Shown: positions 8,092 through 15,588 of the stretch, piece by piece
Position numbering within the stretch: the stretch's first letter is position 1
Layout of the letters: every line of letters begins with the position of its first letter
DNA from: an uncultured Flavobacteriales bacterium
Lineage (GTDB): Bacteria; Bacteroidota; Bacteroidia; Palsa-965
Direction: 5' to 3'
DNA: 37,318 nucleotides
Assembly: GCA_903873905.1 (NCBI GenBank)
Contig: CAIQQJ010000049.1
Span: 1 to 37,318, forward strand
Notes under the pieces: model-generated
The model's database searches: none
Told to the model about the DNA's origin: nothing
What the model saw: the letters and a program-made list of their open reading frames with translations, nothing else
Position numbers and translations under genes: made by a program

Positions 8092-8592
8092 ATGAAAAAC
8101 ATTTCAATTCTTTTCGCTGCGGCGATCTTCACATTAACATCTTGCGGAAATTCCAATGCAGGAAAATCTAATTCCGATTCAGCAAAAAAAGATTCCATTC
8201 AAGGAGCTTATTATGGTGATTCCATTTCACCTGCTGGTGCAATCAAAGCATCAGAAGTGAAAGCGAAACTTGGCAAGCAAGATTCTGCTGCAATGGTGGT
8301 GGAAGGAAAAATCATGGAAGTGTGTCAGAAAAAAGGTTGCTGGATGCAAATTCAATTACCAGATTCTGAAACCATGCGTGTTACCTTTAAAGACTACGCT
8401 TTTTTCGTTCCTAAAGATGCTGCAGGAAAAACGGTAGTTATTGATGGTTATGCTTACAACGATACCACAACAGTTGCCATGCTTCGCCATTATGCAGAAG
8501 ATGGTGGAAAATCGAAAGAGGAAATTGCCAAAATTACAGAACCTGAAGTGTCGGTTTCTTTTGAGGCTCGTGGTGTATTGATTAAGAATTAA
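8092..8592 (+). CDS. DUF4920 domain lipoprotein
   Basis: A 166-residue lipoprotein: the signal ends in a TLTSCGN lipobox with Cys18 as the acylated residue, followed by a Ser/Asn/Lys-rich linker. The rest is a DUF4920 domain (about residues 40-163) with its VEGKIMEVCQKKGCWMQI core. The two cysteines in that core (EVCQKKGC) are conserved in the family as I know it and could bind a metal or form a disulfide. No enzymatic role is established. The last codons and the stop lie inside a 7-bp-period array. The next gene, a cytochrome-like lipoprotein, starts 23 nt downstream and is likely co-transcribed. Confidence 0.87.
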   Translation: MKNISILFAAAIFTLTSCGNSNAGKSNSDSAKKDSIQGAYYGDSISPAGAIKASEVKAKLGKQDSAAMVVEGKIMEVCQKKGCWMQIQLPDSETMRVTFKDYAFFVPKDAAGKTVVIDGYAYNDTTTVAMLRHYAEDGGKSKEEIAKITEPEVSVSFEARGVLIKN

Positions 8593-8608
8593 GAATTAAT
8601 AATTAGGA
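8581..8608. repeat. Short 7-bp-period array D (ATTAAGA), overlapping a stop codon
   Basis: Four heptads in perfect register: ATTAAGA, ATTAAGA, ATTAATA, ATTAGGA. The array begins inside the DUF4920 gene and supplies its last codons (Ile-Lys-Asn) and its TAA stop. Confidence 0.75.
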
Positions 8609-8615
8609 CTTCGAA

Positions 8616-9068
8616 ATGGCTAGGCTAGCAGTATTTATTTTCTTGTTAGGTGTTTGTATTGCTTCCTGTAATGGAGCGGGTGGGGAAGAAGCTGAGAAAA
8701 AAGGATCGGCATGCAAAATGGATTCAGTGAATCCGAATGGAAACAGTGAGTTGGCTATTCTAATGCGGAAAATGGCCGCGGGTCTCGATTCTGCCAAACA
8801 GGGTATTTTGAATCATCGTGAAGTTCGTCCTTTGCCTGATAACATTGCAACGATACTCACTGCAAAGAAGACTGATCCAAATTTAGACTTAACGGTTTTT
8901 GATCCACTGGCTCAAAAGTATTTGGCGAGTGTAAAAGATTATTATTCATCAACAGCAGAAACAAAAAATCATAATTACAATTCAGTTGTGAAAGCATGTG
9001 TTACTTGTCATGAAAGTTTTTGTGGTGGACCAATTAAGCGGATTAAAAAGTTGCTTTTGCCAGAATAA
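8616..9068 (+). CDS. Monohaem cytochrome c-type lipoprotein (class II / c'-like)
   Basis: A 150-residue lipoprotein with a lipobox IASCN (acylated Cys18). It carries a single haem-attachment motif CVTCH at residues 128-132, close to the C-terminus, after predicted long helices (including LAILMRKMAAGLDSAKQGIL). A C-terminal CXXCH behind a helical bundle is the layout of class II cytochromes (c' or c556). A second Cys follows in SFCGGP. It should face the periplasm tethered to a membrane and carry electrons or bind a small ligand; the partner is unknown. It follows the DUF4920 lipoprotein and ends at a terminator. Confidence 0.8.
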   Translation: MARLAVFIFLLGVCIASCNGAGGEEAEKKGSACKMDSVNPNGNSELAILMRKMAAGLDSAKQGILNHREVRPLPDNIATILTAKKTDPNLDLTVFDPLAQKYLASVKDYYSSTAETKNHNYNSVVKACVTCHESFCGGPIKRIKKLLLPE

Positions 9069-9106
9069 TATTTTGAAATTTTGTTTCCAATTTGAAAAGT
9101 ATTTCC

Positions 9107-9137
9107 ACCCCAACCTGTTAGGTTGGGGTTATTTTTT
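9107..9137 (+). terminator. Intrinsic terminator after the cytochrome lipoprotein gene
   Basis: A 9-bp perfect stem ACCCCAACC/GGTTGGGGT (9107-9115 with 9121-9129), a 5-nt loop and then TATTTTTT. Its T-run overlaps the first bases of structured repeat copy 1. Confidence 0.85.
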
Positions 9138-9243
9138 GCGTGAGGGATAGTAGAGAAAAGCCCGGAAGACGCGGTGTTGGGTTTTCAAACCCGACACTGC
9201 GGCTGAGGACTTGGAACGGATAGCCCGACCGTAGGGCACGCCC
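9135..9243 (+). repeat. Structured intergenic repeat, copy 1 (GGATAGCCCG element)
   Basis: Shares with copy 2 (14571-14690) a 5' block TTTGCGTGAGGGATAG, a central GCCCGGA and a 3' block ACTTGGAACGGATAGCCCG. GCGTG (9138-9142) can pair with CACGC (9237-9241) to close the element. Inside are a long hairpin (9170-9183 with 9188-9201) and a short one (CCC 9224-9226 with GGG 9234-9236). Hairpin sequences differ from copy 2 but pairing is kept, which points to a conserved RNA fold. I recall similar repeats in other Bacteroidota; Rfam Flavo-1 is a candidate that I could not test. It lies between convergent genes. Confidence 0.85.
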
Positions 9244-9287
9244 ATTGCTAATTGTGCTAAAAGACAATATTATTTTTTATTCACCAA

Positions 9288-9587
9288 TCAATTCTTCTCG
9301 TATTTTCCTGTTTTTTCCTCCATAAAAACATCGGCATTTGGTCGGCGCTGAATCTTTACATAAACCAATACTTCTTCAGCACCAGCAATGAAACAAGCTT
9401 GTTGCGCATCTTCTATGACCGTAAGAATTTTATCGTATGGTCCTTCCATAACCGTTTCAAAAGGACAAACTTTATATTTCAAACCTGATTTTTGAATCAC
9501 CTCAATTGCCTTATCGATGATTGGATAAATTTCTTTTCCTGTCGCTTTAGGAATAATCTGTAATGCGACATTAGCAATGTGTGCCAT
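9288..9587 (-). CDS. MTH1187/YkoF-family thiamine-binding protein (DUF77)
   Basis: A 99-residue cytosolic protein spanning the whole MTH1187/YqgV domain (PF01910): an N-terminal beta strand (NVALQIIPKA), the DKAIEVIQKSGLKYKV helix-turn, the FETVMEGPYDKIL motif and a final VYVKIQRRP strand. Family members form ferredoxin-like tetramers and are annotated as thiamine-binding; an enzymatic role is not established. The gene is monocistronic, with structured repeat copy 1 downstream of its stop codon. It is divergent from the beta-propeller gene. Confidence 0.9.
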   Translation of the reverse strand: MAHIANVALQIIPKATGKEIYPIIDKAIEVIQKSGLKYKVCPFETVMEGPYDKILTVIEDAQQACFIAGAEEVLVYVKIQRRPNADVFMEEKTGKYEKN

Positions 9588-9663
9588 GTTGTTTGTTTAG
9601 TTCATAACGAATGTACATAATCGCCTTTGATACTTGCACAAATGCCATTTGGCTTCGTTTTCC

Positions 9664-9671
9664 TAACTTTG
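9664..9671 (+). promoter_or_regulatory. -7 promoter element that decides the start of the beta-propeller gene
   Basis: TAACTTTG matches TAnnTTTG exactly. The frame is open upstream from 9627, but with transcription starting near 9678 translation must begin later; the ATG at 9705 fits and opens directly into a signal anchor. A clean -33 TTG at the usual spacing is not seen. Confidence 0.5.
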
Positions 9672-9704
9672 AATGTTTCCATTGAAGCAAATAGGGTATC
9701 CAGA

Positions 9705-11732
9705 ATGCGATTTTCAATAGTTTTTTTTCTGCGAATAATTTTGTTTCTCGTTATTTTATTCGGGATAGAAACTTTATGTGTTTATTTATCGGGAAAGAAT
9801 CCGGATAAAGTTGTAATAAAAAGCAACAAGCCTTCAGTTCCAATAAAATTGGTGATTCCCGATTCCATTCAAATTAGGGTAGGAACATTTCTGGGTAATG
9901 GATCACGCAATTATTATGGTGACAGTATCGGAAATGGCTTGAATATCATTTGGAAAACCTTTCTTGGAAAAGGCACAACCATTGTTAATGCAAAAAAAGG
10001 ATTGGAGACTTGGTTTGGAGCAGGATGGACAGGGCAACCCTTGGTTGTAAAAGAAAACAACAAGACCTATTTGATTCAAGGTGCATTTGACCATCATCTA
10101 AAAAAAATTGATGCTTCCACTGGAGAAGTTATTTGGAATTACGAATATGATGATATTCTAAAAGGCACAGGAACGATTTGGGTAAATGACAGTGCAAAAA
10201 ATCCCTTGAATAGAATTGTGATTTTGCAAGGCAGTCGCAAGGGTGTGCAGAATTCCATGGAGAGTGACAATTGTTCCAGTTTTCGCGCAGTATCTTTTTT
10301 TACAGGAAAAGAATTGTGGAGAATGAATGTGACGCACACTGCAAGTTACAGTCGCGATTGTGATGCATCTGCTTTGATTTTTTCTGATACGGCATACATC
10401 GGTTTGGAAAATGGGAAATTTGTTCGCTTTGATCCAGGGAAAATTGTGGTGAATGAGGATTCTTTGAATCATCCAACTATTTATGCCGAGTTACCCTTAT
10501 ATAATGCGGAGGACAATGCCCATCATGGGGGAAATCTGGTGACAGAAAGTTCTCCTGCACGTATTGGTGATCATATTTACATCACTGCAGGTTCTGGGCA
10601 TGTTTATGGTTATAATGTTCGAACGAAAGTCATGGATTGGGATTTTTTCATTGGATCTGATATGGACGGAACGCCTGTTGTTACTTCAGATTCATGTATC
10701 CTCGTGGAAGTGGAGAAACAATATATTTCAGGTAAAGGTGGGATTTTCAAACTGAATCCACGTCGAGCTGTTTCTTCTTGCGTGGATTGGTATTATCCAA
10801 CGGGAGACATTCATTTTGCAGATTGGGAAGGAGGTGTGATCGGAAGTGTTTCGGTGAATGATGCTTATAATGATGGTTCATTTCCAAAGATGGCAGCGTT
10901 TACAGGAATTGATGGGAATTTATGTGTTGTACAATATGACAACATAAAGGCAGACACTTCTGTTTTTGGGCCAGATGGAAAAACAAAATACCCAACTCCA
11001 GTTTTAGAATTTCGCTATCCTATTGGACCATCCATTTCAACTCCTGTTTTTACGAAGAATAAATTGGTTGCTGCGGGTTATAATGGGATAAATTTATTTT
11101 CTTATGACGCTTCTGGCAAATTCAAATTGATGGAAACTTTTGTCAACGATTTTGAGTCAAGTCCTGTTGCGGATAATGGACGTGTGTATATAGCTTCACG
11201 TGATGGATACTTATATTGTTTTGGCGACACCAATAAATGTGCTATTGTACCTATTAGCAAAGGTGCAGATTCAAATAAAGCAATAGAAAAAGTTGCTGTT
11301 GTTGTTCAAAAAGAGAAGAAGGAAATTCTTTATGTACCAAAAGCCAATAAGTCTTTTGCTTCATTGGCAATTCCTAATGCTAAGAAGAGAATTATTGATC
11401 ATCCGAAACCCGATCTTGTTGCTGCGATTCAGGAACCAAAAGTGCAGGTTGTAATAAAAGACAAGCCTATTTTAGTAGATAAACCGATTGTCATTTCAAA
11501 ACCAATATCAGGACATTGCCATTTGATTGCTGGTGTATTCCGTTCGAAAGAAAACGCGACCAATTTTAATAAATTATGGAAGAGTAGAGGAATGGATTCT
11601 CAAATTTTCGTAGCGGAAAATGAATTGTATTATGTTTCGATAGGAAATGCTGAAAATCAAAATGATTTGATGGACTTGCAATTGCAAGTTAAAACGAAAT
11701 ATAAATTAGATGCGTGGGTATTTGTGAAATAA
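9705..11732 (+). CDS. Membrane-anchored PQQ-like beta-propeller with C-terminal SPOR domain
   Basis: With the ATG at 9705 the protein is 675 residues and starts with MRFSIVFFLRIILFLVILFG, a signal anchor or uncleaved signal. The middle (about residues 50-510) has PQQ/WD-like beta-propeller strands, for example KIDASTGEVIWNYEY, FFTGKELWRMNV and VYGYNVRTKVMDWDF. No quinoprotein dehydrogenase active site was recognised, so a binding rather than enzymatic role is more likely. A Lys/Val/Pro/Ile-rich linker (about 530-595) leads to a SPOR domain at the C-terminus (CHLIAGVFRSKENATNF to LDAWVFVK). SPOR domains bind denuded peptidoglycan at division sites. The combination suggests a periplasmic scaffold held to the wall; this is inference. 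Confidence 0.8.
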   Translation: MRFSIVFFLRIILFLVILFGIETLCVYLSGKNPDKVVIKSNKPSVPIKLVIPDSIQIRVGTFLGNGSRNYYGDSIGNGLNIIWKTFLGKGTTIVNAKKGLETWFGAGWTGQPLVVKENNKTYLIQGAFDHHLKKIDASTGEVIWNYEYDDILKGTGTIWVNDSAKNPLNRIVILQGSRKGVQNSMESDNCSSFRAVSFFTGKELWRMNVTHTASYSRDCDASALIFSDTAYIGLENGKFVRFDPGKIVVNEDSLNHPTIYAELPLYNAEDNAHHGGNLVTESSPARIGDHIYITAGSGHVYGYNVRTKVMDWDFFIGSDMDGTPVVTSDSCILVEVEKQYISGKGGIFKLNPRRAVSSCVDWYYPTGDIHFADWEGGVIGSVSVNDAYNDGSFPKMAAFTGIDGNLCVVQYDNIKADTSVFGPDGKTKYPTPVLEFRYPIGPSISTPVFTKNKLVAAGYNGINLFSYDASGKFKLMETFVNDFESSPVADNGRVYIASRDGYLYCFGDTNKCAIVPISKGADSNKAIEKVAVVVQKEKKEILYVPKANKSFASLAIPNAKKRIIDHPKPDLVAAIQEPKVQVVIKDKPILVDKPIVISKPISGHCHLIAGVFRSKENATNFNKLWKSRGMDSQIFVAENELYYVSIGNAENQNDLMDLQLQVKTKYKLDAWVFVK

Positions 11733-11772
11733 AAAACTTTAATTTTTGTTGCAAAAATGTAATTAATTTAAA

Positions 11773-12261
11773 ATGGAACTAATTATCATTCGTGGCACAC
11801 CAGGTTCAGGTAAAAGTTCTCTGGGAAGACGCTTGAAGAAAAGTTATCCTGCTGGCGTTTTGCTTGAGGTAGACAATTTTCGTGGTATGATGAACGATGT
11901 GAATTGGGAAGATGAGCATCAGCATTTAGTGGCATTGGATGTGATTGCGTCTAGCGCGAAGAAATTTTTGGAATTGAAACGATCTCCAATTATTATTGTA
12001 GATATGTTCTTGCCCGAAAAATTGGAATGGTTTCTTGAAAAGGTTAAAGGAATTAATTATACAGTTATATCACTTTTAGTAAATGAACCTGTTTTGCAGA
12101 AGCGATTGGCTGAACGCAAGGAAGGATTTAAAAATATTTCAAAAGGAATTCTGATAAATAAATTCATTCAGGATAATCCTTGCGATAAGGAATTGATTAT
12201 TGACACGAGCGATCTCGACAAAAATGCAATATCAGAAAAGTGCAAGGTTTTTCTGAAATAA
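11773..12261 (+). CDS. Small P-loop kinase / AAA-type ATPase (zeta-toxin/adenylate-kinase-like)
   Basis: A 162-residue protein with a Walker A motif at the very N-terminus (GTPGSGKSS, residues 8-16), a hydrophobic strand ending in Asp near 78 (SPIIIVDMF) and a lid-like Arg-rich stretch near 115 (LQKRLAERKEG). This is the compact nucleoside/small-molecule kinase fold seen in adenylate kinase, chloramphenicol phosphotransferase and zeta toxins. The substrate cannot be called. No antitoxin-like gene lies beside it, so a toxin role is not supported. It starts 40 nt after the beta-propeller gene and may share its transcript. Confidence 0.75.
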   Translation: MELIIIRGTPGSGKSSLGRRLKKSYPAGVLLEVDNFRGMMNDVNWEDEHQHLVALDVIASSAKKFLELKRSPIIIVDMFLPEKLEWFLEKVKGINYTVISLLVNEPVLQKRLAERKEGFKNISKGILINKFIQDNPCDKELIIDTSDLDKNAISEKCKVFLK

Positions 12262-12331
12262 ATTACCAAGACTTCATTCCAGTTTTTGTAAGGGAATTCT
12301 AATTCAAGACAGATAGATTACAGTAAACAAT

Positions 12332-12383
12332 AAACACTCAGTCCGACATGTTAAATTATAACTATGTCGAATTGAGTGTTTTT
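12332..12383. terminator. Terminator between convergent genes
   Basis: A long interrupted hairpin: AAACACTCA (12332-12340) pairs with TGAGTGTTT (12373-12381), CGACAT (12344-12349) with ATGTCG (12364-12369), and GTTA (12350-12353) with TAAC (12359-12362). It ends in a T-run on the plus strand. It separates the P-loop kinase (ends 12261) from the FHA gene (ends 12428). Confidence 0.75.
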
Positions 12384-12427
12384 CATTCTTGCCGCTTAGC
12401 AGATTTCATTTGGAATTTGCAATCATT

Positions 12428-14413
12428 TTATCTGTGCATATTTTGGACATAAATATCATTGCCAACTTTCATAAATGTATTCAGGCAATTTCCTTTGTCT
12501 GTAAAATAAACATCCAGATTTTGTTTCACGCCATTGCCTGTTAATTCTACATAATCGAACATGGAAATTAACGTATTGAATATCTCATTTTCCCTTTTTC
12601 CCATTTTTGATTCCAAATATTGCGGGAGAACAGCAGGGTATTTTGTGATATTCAAATTGAAGTAGGTGTACAAAGGATCATTGGAAATAACATCTGACAT
12701 CTTTGGTGTTAGCGGATTTGTTGCTTTGATATTTGAATTCAATTGTTGTGCAATATCAAAATCATTACTGAAAAAATAATTGGCGCCATGATGTGTCATG
12801 TAATAATTTCCCATCATAAAAAGATCCCAAGATTTTATTCCATCAGTTGTATCTGTTGGATTTGATCGATTGATGATTCTATCGATTGTTTTGGTATCAT
12901 TTACTGTTATTCCAAAAATCAATGAAGGAGCAACAACTGTGTCAAGAATTGTGGTATAGGAAAATTGATCTGATTCATAATCATAAACCATGTCTTGTTT
13001 TTCCTTGACAGTTTGTTTTATATCAGCCAAAGCTAAATAAGCTTCACCCGATAAAATACCTGCAAGTTGTGTTCGATCGATGTCAAGTTCTCTTGCCATT
13101 TCGTCAAGTCCTTCAGACATTTTTGAGTCTTTGTTCATATAGTCATAAAGTGCTTTCAAATCGATTGACATTGTTGCAACACCATAAGCATTTCCTGGGA
13201 TGGAATTTTTGAGTTCATCGTTGATTCCTTTTTGGCCGAAGAAATTGGATGTGTTGGCTGATGTATTTGATTTCGAAGGAAAAAATTCTGAAGCATAAGA
13301 TAATTTTCCATCATTAAAATCAATTGTAGCCATTGTACTTGCGCCACGCATATAGGAAGGTAGTGTAACGCCTGGAATGGAATGAATTCCATCGAAATTC
13401 ACAAAGAATCCAATATCGTATTTGGCATTCTTGAATTTATCGAATGATTCCACGGAAAGAATACTTGCATCGGCATCTTGTTCCAAAAGACTCTTGCAAT
13501 AATTTTCCTTTCTAGAGCTGGAACGATCGGAATAGTAAATTATTCCACCGGCTTTATTCCAAGCAATACAAGAACCACTTTCAAGATCTAAATAATTATA
13601 GTTACCTGTTGAGCGGATGTCACCATTTTTTGAAAGACGCATTACGAATTTGTGAAAATCATCTTCGTTCTTAATGGAAAATACAATTCCGCCGCTGAAT
13701 TGTGGGGAATCGTTGCCTTCAAAACAGGCAAAAGCATAGGGCTGTGAAAATATATCTACACCTGAGGATAATGGTTCACTCATTGCTTTCGACAAAATTT
13801 CATTCTCATCTCTCGCGTGATCTTTCATGTCCATGTAAAAATCAAGCTTCTGCATTTTGTCTACATCAATTTTTTCTGAAATGTTTTTGAAATTGATGGA
13901 GGATACTACAAATGCATTTGATGGAATGTATTTCAGATGAACGTAGGATGGTCTGGTGTAGAAATAGAGGAAGGCTATAATAATCAGCACGACGAGTAAA
14001 ACACTTCCCCCAACTAAAGCAATTATTTTCTTTTTGTTTTTTGGCTTTTGTACCGGAGGCATATTTGTGTCAGTTGGTATTGTGCCATATTGTGGGTTTT
14101 GTGTTGCACTAAAAACAGGAGGAACATAATTTGTTTGTGGTGCTTGATTGGTATTTGGTGGTGGAGTTTGATACATAAAATAATTTCTCCAAGGCAATGG
14201 AACTTGTCCTGCATTGACAACATCGGTTGGGCGCAACTGCACAATTCCTTGCACGCGATAACCATTTACAAAAGTGCCATATTGGGAATTATAATCTGTC
14301 AGTAAAAAATTCCCTTGATCATCCTGAACAATTTCCAAATGAACAGGAGATACCGAAGGATGATTAAGTACAATATTATTTGTAGGGGCGGTACCAATTG
14401 TCATTTTGATCAT
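12428..14413 (-). CDS. FHA domain - transmembrane - DUF4836 protein
   Basis: A 661-residue protein in three parts. Residues 1-80 are an FHA domain (NNIVLNHPSVSPVHLEI, then LTDYNSQYGTFVNGYRV), a fold that binds phosphothreonine peptides. A Pro/Gln/Asn-rich linker leads to one transmembrane helix (about 128-151). The remaining 500 residues outside the membrane start with YVHLKYIPSNAFVVSSINFKN, which I recognise as the DUF4836 family of Bacteroidota envelope proteins. The topology puts the phosphopeptide reader in the cytoplasm and the large domain in the periplasm. Met4 is an alternative start. The gene is monocistronic. No Ser/Thr kinase of the Hanks type is in the window. Confidence 0.82.
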   Translation of the reverse strand: MIKMTIGTAPTNNIVLNHPSVSPVHLEIVQDDQGNFLLTDYNSQYGTFVNGYRVQGIVQLRPTDVVNAGQVPLPWRNYFMYQTPPPNTNQAPQTNYVPPVFSATQNPQYGTIPTDTNMPPVQKPKNKKKIIALVGGSVLLVVLIIIAFLYFYTRPSYVHLKYIPSNAFVVSSINFKNISEKIDVDKMQKLDFYMDMKDHARDENEILSKAMSEPLSSGVDIFSQPYAFACFEGNDSPQFSGGIVFSIKNEDDFHKFVMRLSKNGDIRSTGNYNYLDLESGSCIAWNKAGGIIYYSDRSSSRKENYCKSLLEQDADASILSVESFDKFKNAKYDIGFFVNFDGIHSIPGVTLPSYMRGASTMATIDFNDGKLSYASEFFPSKSNTSANTSNFFGQKGINDELKNSIPGNAYGVATMSIDLKALYDYMNKDSKMSEGLDEMARELDIDRTQLAGILSGEAYLALADIKQTVKEKQDMVYDYESDQFSYTTILDTVVAPSLIFGITVNDTKTIDRIINRSNPTDTTDGIKSWDLFMMGNYYMTHHGANYFFSNDFDIAQQLNSNIKATNPLTPKMSDVISNDPLYTYFNLNITKYPAVLPQYLESKMGKRENEIFNTLISMFDYVELTGNGVKQNLDVYFTDKGNCLNTFMKVGNDIYVQNMHR

Positions 14414-14456
14414 AAGAGAAAGTTTTGAGAGTGGGAATTAGTTATTTAAGCGGGTG

Positions 14457-14463
14457 CAAAATA
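14457..14463 (-). promoter_or_regulatory. Weak candidate -7 element for the FHA gene
   Basis: On the minus strand TATTTTG (complement of 14457-14463) resembles TAnnTTTG with one base fewer. It lies 43 nt upstream of the ATG. Confidence 0.3.
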
Positions 14464-14570
14464 GCGAAATTATGTGGAAAAATGCTTGGTTGACACTATG
14501 GTGTTCTAATGTTTGATCTGTTTTTTTTGTGTTTGGTTTTTCAGCGAATTAGTTATGGGATCGTTGGCTT

Positions 14571-14690
14571 TTTGCGTGAGGGATAGAAGAGGAAAGCCCG
14601 GATCCTCCCAATCCCAACAATGCTGTTGGGATTGGGAGAGGACTTGGAACGGATAGCCCGACCCCCACAGTACTGTGGGGGACACGCCCC
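14571..14690 (+). repeat. Structured intergenic repeat, copy 2 (GGATAGCCCG element)
   Basis: Same conserved blocks as copy 1 (9135-9243). The closing stem is GCGTG 14574-14578 with CACGC 14683-14687. The central hairpin is a perfect 15-bp stem (14605-14619 with 14624-14638, loop ATGC) and the second is CCCCACAG/CTGTGGGG (14663-14670 with 14673-14680). Compared with copy 1 the stems have wholly different sequences yet pair perfectly. It lies 7 nt after the SRAP stop codon, in antisense orientation to that gene. Confidence 0.87.
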
Positions 14691-14696
14691 AATCGT

Positions 14697-15416
14697 TTAT
14701 ATTTTTTCCAACTCAGGATAATCAAACCTTATTTTCACTTCAGGAACATTTGTTTCCTCTTTTCGAGAAGTGATCAATTTCGAAATGCTTGTAGCTTCCA
14801 ATAGACCATCTTCGAGAGGGTTCTGCAATTTTTGTATTTGCTCCTTTGCCAAACCATTATTTAGCCACTCCATCATTTTGTTTTTTGTGAAGATCAAAGG
14901 CATTCGTAATTTGATGTTGTGGATTTTCGAAAGCAATTCGTTTGATGGGGTAGTAACAATCGAACACGTATTGATGATTTCACCCGTTTCTTTATTTACC
15001 CATGATTCATGGATTCCTCCCATTGCAAAAACCTTTTGATTTTTCATGGTGATGAAATAGGGATATTTCTTTTTGTTGAAGTCTCTCCATTCAAAAAAGC
15101 CATTGACAAAAATGAGACAACGTTTATGTTCGATGGAACTTTTGAAAGATGGTTTTTCGAAAATAGTTTCTGATTTTGCATTCAAGGTCATTCCCATCAA
15201 TTCTTTCGCTTGTGTTTCATCCTTGCACCAATGTGGAATCAATCCCCAGCGAATTGCTTGCACGCGTGTATGATCTTCCTGCGTCATGACAGGTATTTTT
15301 GCGAATGAAAATGCGGAGAGGTGATGGTAGAAAGTTGTCCAATCATTCACGTTCACACCGAGACCGAGAAATTCTTCAAGCTGTGCCTTGTCGGGAATGG
15401 AAACGTGGTAACACAT
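14697..15416 (-). CDS. SRAP-family abasic-site DNA-protein crosslinker (YedK/HMCES-like)
   Basis: SRAP proteins sense abasic sites in single-stranded DNA and form a stable covalent bond through a cysteine at position 2. The start is therefore set by function: the ATG at 15416 gives Met-Cys-Tyr-His, with Cys2 next to the initiator, although the frame is open for 82 further codons upstream. Other conserved residues fit: Asn79 in TLNAKSE, Glu109 in GFFEWR and His166 in KIHNIKLRMP. The resulting 239-residue length is normal for the family. The gene stands alone and is divergent from the heparin-lyase-like gene. It lies about 2.5 kb from the dnaE2-like/dinB pair. Confidence 0.93.
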   Translation of the reverse strand: MCYHVSIPDKAQLEEFLGLGVNVNDWTTFYHHLSAFSFAKIPVMTQEDHTRVQAIRWGLIPHWCKDETQAKELMGMTLNAKSETIFEKPSFKSSIEHKRCLIFVNGFFEWRDFNKKKYPYFITMKNQKVFAMGGIHESWVNKETGEIINTCSIVTTPSNELLSKIHNIKLRMPLIFTKNKMMEWLNNGLAKEQIQKLQNPLEDGLLEATSISKLITSRKEETNVPEVKIRFDYPELEKI

Positions 15417-15510
15417 GAGAATTAATGATGAATAAATTATTAATCTGTTTTGTAGAAATTGGAATATGAAAGTAAGAAAATTTGTGTCTGAAATTCGGGA
15501 ATTATTAATG

Positions 15511-15541
15511 TTGTTTCTCTGCTCTTGAATTGGTACTTTTC
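15511..15541 (+). promoter_or_regulatory. Weak candidate promoter of the heparin-lyase-like gene
   Basis: TTG (15511-15513), a 20-nt gap, and TACTTTTC (15534-15541), one mismatch to TAnnTTTG. Confidence 0.3.
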
Positions 15542-15588
15542 GGAAAGCAAAAATACCTGCAACGCAGATGCAAATGAATACAAATTTT

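Noticed and set aside
4459-8608. A CRISPR array from the short repeats.
   Set aside because: Units are 7 bp with no spacers and no cas genes are present.
9135-9243. A riboswitch controlling the neighbouring thiamine-binding-family gene.
   Set aside because: The element lies downstream of that gene's stop codon, and copy 2 lies beside unrelated genes.
9627-9704. Upstream in-frame starts of the beta-propeller gene.
   Set aside because: A TAnnTTTG element at 9664-9671 lies inside that stretch, and the ATG at 9705 opens directly into a hydrophobic signal anchor.
11773-12261. A zeta-type toxin gene of a toxin-antitoxin pair.
   Set aside because: The P-loop kinase fold fits, but no small antitoxin gene lies next to it.
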